From: Sphagnum compactum
Taxonomy: Eukaryota > Bryophyta > Sphagnopsida > Sphagnales
Length of the DNA: 64,000 bases
NCBI GenBank assembly: GCA_965153455.1
Contig: OZ234494.1
Span: 25,163,354 to 25,227,353, forward strand
Reading direction: 5' to 3'
The notes under the pieces are model-generated. The model ran no database searches and had not been told where the DNA came from. It worked only from the letters and a program-made list of their open reading frames with translations. Of this stretch, positions 57,345-64,000 are shown in pieces. Made by a program: the position numbers and the translations under genes. Every line of letters starts with the position of its first letter. Position 1 is the stretch's first letter.

Positions 57345-58315
57345 AATGTGACATTTTTGACATGTATGTCCTTGTCCTAGTGCTTTGAATATTTGATGAC
57401 GCATTCCCAAACTCCTTAATAGACTCAATTGCGAGTCTTAAGGTGAAAACAACGAAAGGATAAGGAGTTGGGGTATGCTCCCTGGCTCGCAACACTTCGT
57501 GGGTAGAAGGCGTGCTAGAGCTATGGGATGGGGACTAAAACAAATGACAAACAGATCAATTTTTCACATGGACCTACACAAACCAAACAGCAAGTTGGTT
57601 AGTGCATAGTTGGAACACCTTTGGTGCACGGATGAGTCACGGGCAAACACAAACTCACAAGATTCATCATAACCTGGACTTGGGGGAAGCCACCACCTTC
57701 CCCCTTATATTATTCTCTGTGCCTGGCCATGGGGCCTGCACCCAAATGTCATTTTTTCCTGAGACTCCCAAGTTAGGAGTCCTGAAATTCCTGAAATTGG
57801 GACTCTTGCGACTTTGGAGGCCGATAACTTCTTGTGTAGACCTTTGATTAAGGTGAGGTCTAAAACAAAGTTGTAACCTCGTCAAGAGTTTTCCGACAGT
57901 ATGTGGCACGTCACCTGAATACAATTAAATCAGGGCAATTCTTGATTTTTAATGGTCGAGAGTCAAATTGGCACATTGAATTACAACCCTTCTTTTGGCC
58001 ATAATTTATGTTTTAAGTACCCAAATGGGTCATGCAAGCCCATTTTAAACATCTACGTTACAAGAACTTTTTAATGGTATAAGGAACTTCAATCCAATGA
58101 ATTTTGGCCCCTGCAATCTCTCTCTGAAAAATCGAGAATCCATCGAGACTCCAACTCACAAAGTGGGAGATCATTTGGGGGTGTGGGGGTTCATTCCCTC
58201 ACACTTTCTTACACTCCTGGGGGCATGAAATGTGACTCCCGGGCTTCACTCTTGGCCCGCACCTTTGCAAGCCCTTGCCTTGGTCGCGAAGCTAAGTCTA
58301 GGGTTGTGACATTTG
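57345..58315. mobile_element. Possible solo LTR or LTR-like remnant
   Basis: A ~970-bp block of more mixed composition (less AT-rich than both flanks) is bounded by TGTGACATTT at about 57,346 and again at about 58,304. It contains blocks such as CTGGCTCGCAACACTTCG, CCTTCCCCCTTATATTATTC (TATA-like) and GACTCCCGGGCTTCACTCTT. Bounded direct repeats and composition suggest an LTR, but the TG...CA ends and target duplication could not be verified, and no polyprotein is adjacent. Confidence 0.3.
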
Positions 58316-58319
58316 AAAT

Positions 58320-59725
<1,406 letters not shown>

Positions 59726-59730
59726 ATGTT

Positions 59731-59880
59731 GCATGCAACTAAATGTCATGTGTAACTTGTTTTAGGCAATTACACAAATTTGTTGTTGCTTGTGTCGCAT
59801 GCAACTGAATGTCATGTGCAATTTGTTTTAGGCAATTACACGAATTTATAGTTGCATGTGTCGCATGCAATTGAATTTTA
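59731..59880. repeat. 66-bp tandem repeat, about 2.3 copies
   Basis: GCATGCAACT(A/G)AATGTCATG recurs at 59,731 and 59,797, and GCATGCAATTGAAT at 59,863, a constant 66-bp period. Each unit includes TTGTTTTAGGCAATTACAC. The first two units agree at about 60 of 66 positions by eye. Confidence 0.8.
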
Positions 59881-59959
59881 GTTGCAAATGACAATTGCAA
59901 AACCCAAAATTTTTACTAGTGTAATTTCTGATCCAATATTCTAGTCTTAAACAAAAAGC

Positions 59960-61292
59960 CTATGTACCCTAGTTAAATTAGAGTTAGTCTAACCTACCCT
60001 AGGCAAACCTAGGATGAACTAGGCTATCTAAGGCCTATTTAGGTTAACTTAGGCATCCATAGGCCTACTTAGGTTAACCTAGGAATGCATAGGCTACTTA
60101 TAATAACTTATGCTAACATAAGTTAACCTAGACCTACTTAAGCTAATATAGGCCTAACCCAAGACAACCTAATTAAACTTAGGTTAGCCTAGGCTAAACA
60201 TAAGTTAACCAATGTTAAACCTAGGCTCAATTTAAGGTCAACCTATGCTAACCAAGGTTAAACTTAGGGTACCCAAGGCTAAACCTATGGTAAATTTAAA
60301 TTAATCAAGGTTGGAATTAGGTTAAACCTAAAGTGAATTTAAGTAGAACCTAAGTAAAATTTTGGTTAACCAAGGTTAAACCTAAGCCAACCAAGGTTCA
60401 ACCTAAACTTGGCAAAAACCTAAGTTAACTTTCATTGAACCCAAGTTAAACTTCAATTAAACTTAGGTTGAACTTAAGTTAACTAAAAAAACCTAGGTTA
60501 TCCAAGGCTAAACCTAAATTAAACTTAACTTAAGGTAATGAAGATTAAATCTAAGCTAACCAAAACTAAACCTAGGTAATTAATCTTAAAGTGATGTAAA
60601 TTGAACTAGGTTAATTATAAGTTATTTTAAGTTTCCTTAGGTTAACTAAAGTTAATGCAAGCCTTTGTAGGTTATTGTAAGTTAACCTAGTATAACCTAG
60701 GGTTACTTTAGCTATCATAAGCCTATTTTAAATTGACCTCAGTTGACTTAAATTAACCTAGGTTAACCAAGGCTAATATAGGTTAAGGTAAGCTTATGTA
60801 GGTTTACTTAGGGCATCCTAGGTTATCATAGGCCTCCTTAGGCTAACCTAGGCCAACATAGGCCTACTTAGGCTATTGTAAGCTAATATCACCTAGACTC
60901 ATGTAAGTTCACATAGGTCTAACCTAGGTTCACCAACATTCATTTAATCCAACCTAAGCTACTTTGGCTAACATATTCTTTACCTAGATTGAGCAAGGTT
61001 AGACCTTGGTTGACCAAAGTTAATATAGGCTAAGGTAGGTTGACTTATGTTGATTTAGGATAACCTAGGCTATTTTGGGCGTCTTTAAGCTAATTTAACT
61101 AGGTTAATTACCTATTTAGGCTATTAAACTAGGATAACCTAGACTCATGTAGGTTCACATAGGCCTACCTAGGCTAACTAAGCTAACATACTCAAGCCTA
61201 GGTTGATATAGATCTATGTTAGGTTCATCTAGGCTAACCTAGGCTTACATATGTTAATCTATTAGGTGAACCTACTTAGGGTAATTTAGGAT
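59960..61292. repeat. Long array of CCTAGG / TTAGGTTAACC-type words
   Basis: About 1.3 kb consists almost entirely of permutations of CTTAGG, TTAACC, CCTAGG, GGCTAA and CCTACTTAGGTTAACC in both orientations, with a loose period near 10-11 bp. Because CCTAGG and TTAA are self-complementary, the array is locally palindromic throughout. Word order is irregular, unlike a normal satellite. It is not the plant telomere repeat (TTTAGGG). No function can be assigned. Confidence 0.85.
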
Positions 61293-61299
61293 GGTTTTG

Positions 61300-64000
61300 A
61301 TTATGACACGTATCATGTTTTTGAAAATTGTTATTAATCATGTGTCATTTCTATGACTATAGTTATATAAATGGCAATGATTAGTGTCCACATTTGACTA
61401 CATGATTAAATTTAAACACTAATCACAAATTGTTTTAGTCATGAAATCCATATTTTTGTGTAATGAATTGAAGCAAACTTAAATCAAGCAAATTTGATAG
61501 AAGTCCATATTAAAATGAACTAGACCCAACAAAAGCCCATGGTGACATATTGAATCAAAACGATGCTCTTGATGTTTTCCAAATTAAACTAACTAAAATC
61601 AACAAGACTCAACAAAAGTTCATGGCAACATATAAAATCAACTTGATGTTCTTGATTCTTTCCAAATTGAAGCAAATTGAAATCAATTAGATTCAACAAA
61701 AGTCCATGGGTTGATATTTGAAATCAACAATGTTCAATGGAAAGCAAAAGGGAGTTCCAAATAATATAGAACTATTCATAAAACTCATTAAAATAATGGA
61801 TTCAATTCATAGTAAGTACCCAAAAGTTAGAACTTAGGTCTTTCATAATCAACATTAGATTGGCAATAGTAGATGAAATTCAGTAAGGAAAAGAAGGGTC
61901 AAAAATTGTTCAAAAATGTACGAATTTTTTAATAATAGTCCATGATGATTCACAAAGATTAAAGTTTGGATCATGAACATGAGAAGGTGCCTAGTGTCAC
62001 CATTATCTTTGTTCTTCCTTAACTAATCATAGTCATGTATATGGAAATTGAATTAATTAGTTATAACAACATCCACACATGCATCATACTATGTAGGGAC
62101 AAACCTCTTGAAATACAAGATGCAAGATATAAGAATGGAACTTTAAAACTATTTGTTCCATTGGAAGAAACAATTTGGTAAAGAAGAAGAAATACATGTG
62201 TTTCTAGCAAATATTACATAGGTCTTACATCATAAACATGTAATGCTAATCATTTTAAAACCATTTTTTGCAATTTGGATTCATTCAGGTTTTGGAACAC
62301 TGCCATGACAAGACCTTTGGTGGTGGGACAAAGGATATCTATCCTTGGATTGTGTATAGAAAGAATCCAAAAAAACTTTCTAAACAATGTCATCAACTTT
62401 CAATGTTCAACAACCTTTTGCACATTCCTTGGGTGTACATTAAACAAATGAGCATTTTACTTAAAATAATATTTAGATTTCACATTCACAATAGTTGTCA
62501 TGGAATGGTGTCTTCAATGCCAACTTCATTCCAATGTTGCACCTCAGTTAAAGATTAAACTAGACTAGAAAGGAGCTCTTTGTTCAACAACACCTCGCTT
62601 TTAAAACTTGAAGAGTTTTAAAGCATTAGAAACAATAATAGGGTTTGAAATAACCTTTTGCATTACCATTTTTACACTGGCAAGTGGTCTAAGGAATTAT
62701 TTTCAAGGAAATTGTTGTGCAAATGGATTGTGCAACTTTTTCTATTCAACACAAATTGTTTTGCATTGTGTAGGACTTTTGTTTGTTGCAATAAAACATT
62801 TCGTGCTGCTTTTTGTTGTTCTTGATAAAGTTTTTTCTATTCTGTAGCCCTAACTTTCTCAATACCACTTCTTCTCTCCACAATTCTTTTTATAATTCTT
62901 ACTTTTTCTACATGGTTATTTTTACTTTTTCCAAAACACGTTCCTTGATCTCTCATGTTGCCTCTCAACACATTCAAAATTTTAAAACATGAATGAAAGC
63001 ATGCAATAGTTATACTTTATTCACATAAGTGTATTAATGCATTAAGGTGCGGGTACACACATAAGAGCCACAAACCATATTGGATAGTGGTGAAAATTTT
63101 TTTACATATGTTTTTTCTTGACATTTAAAAGTTATGTTAATCATTCCAAGTTGTGTTAAATGATTAATATGTATGTTGAGGAATTCAAATTAAAAATTCA
63201 TTAAATTAAAATTTGGGTTTTGGTTTTAGTAAAGGATAATTGAACTTGAACAAGTGTTGCGTCATATTGTGGTTAATTTTACAAAGTACTAGGTAGAGGA
63301 CTATTGTAATAACATAATTTTGATGGCAAAAAAAATTAGATGATAGTAACCTACTACCCACATTCAAAAAACACTCACAATTTAAAAGATATGGAATTCT
63401 AAAAATTCAAAAATTCAAAGTATTTTTCAAAAAATTAAAATTTCAAGAATCTTTTACCACATGTAAATGGGGTGTTATCTGCATGACATACAAAACAAAG
63501 TTGTAGTTTATGATACAAGAAACAAAAAACTAAAATAATTAGCATATTTTGGTATGATTCAAAATTATGATAAAATTTCAAGATGAAAGGTAGAATCTAG
63601 CAAAATTTACACACTTTCAAAAATTTATGTTTATTCAACAATGATTAACTCAAAACATGTGATATATTGGGGCAACTACATGTATTTTTAATAACAAGTT
63701 GCAAAGATTTTATTCAAAAATTCTCATATGAAAAAATGAAAAAAGATTAAAAAAGACTCACATTCCTTTTGTAAAGTAATCCCGTTGGCTCCTTTGTGTG
63801 TACCCGCACCCATTAACCACCTTGTAATCCCCCACTTAAGTAATGATATCATAGTAGAATGCAATTTTAAGATGGATCTTTTGTGGACTATTTATTTGCC
63901 AAATTTGATCCCATCTTGTAACACTCTTTATTATAAAAATAAAAGTATAGTGCCATACATCAATTGATGTGCACAAATTTATAAATTTATTAAAATATTC
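61300..64000. other. AT-rich intergenic DNA, no gene seen
   Basis: The first ~450 bp after the array contain three diverged repeats of a CAACAAAAG(T/C)CCATGG-type word with AATCAA (near 61,520-61,545, 61,605-61,630 and 61,685-61,730), spaced about 80-85 bp apart. The remainder shows frames up to 96 codons (62,268-62,558) with no recognisable content. Confidence 0.45.

Noticed and set aside
59960-61292. Telomere or TTAGG-type array
   Set aside because: Words are mixed in both orientations without a fixed unit, and the plant motif TTTAGGG is not the basis of the array.

Overview
The window looks like nuclear DNA of a land plant with a large, repeat-rich, AT-rich genome. The evidence is two plant-type nuclear genes with small GT-AG introns, a plastid-type bifunctional riboflavin enzyme, a plant-specific CBS-domain protein, several short plant telomere-type (CCCTAAA) motifs, and plant-style MITEs. 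The clade cannot be fixed from sequence alone. Gene density is very low: two confident protein genes in 64 kb.

Layout. 1-2.7 kb is AT-rich repeat debris. 2.7-4.0 kb holds an open frame for a highly charged, disordered protein with an AT-hook-like N-terminus. 5.3-6.3 kb has an unusually long, unrecognised minus-strand frame. 7-14.3 kb is a mosaic of dispersed repeats that includes two diverged copies of one ~1 kb segment, at about 8.03-9.05 and 13.41-14.35 kb. The second copy ends exactly at the start codon of RIBA (14,344-17,891; ten exons, about 585 aa), which has both 3,4-dihydroxy-2-butanone-4-phosphate synthase and GTP cyclohydrolase II domains with intact catalytic motifs. 18.4-18.7 kb may contain one more exon.

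19-50 kb has no convincing gene. It holds dispersed repeat families, Harbinger/Tourist-like MITEs with TTA target duplications, a hAT-like element with a nested inverted MITE pair, G-rich tracts, microsatellites, and remnants of retroelement or unknown coding sequence. 50.2-53.1 kb carries a CBSX5/CBSX6-type four-CBS protein gene (two coding exons, 588 aa). 53.1-64 kb is gene-free and contains a pyrimidine-rich degenerate minisatellite (56.5-57.1 kb), an LTR-like stretch (57.3-58.3 kb), a 66-bp tandem repeat (59.7 kb) and a ~1.3 kb array built from CCTAGG/TTAA-type words (59.96-61.29 kb).

The two genes have no obvious functional link: one supplies riboflavin precursors, probably in plastids, and the other is a putative adenylate-sensing or regulatory protein. 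The most unusual structures are the duplicated, internally tandem RIBA leader, the palindrome-bounded dispersed family (here 'family A') inserted in only one leader copy, the nested transposons at 34.6-35.6 kb, and the CCTAGG/TTAA array. No CRISPR array, bacterial operon, rRNA or intact tRNA gene was seen.
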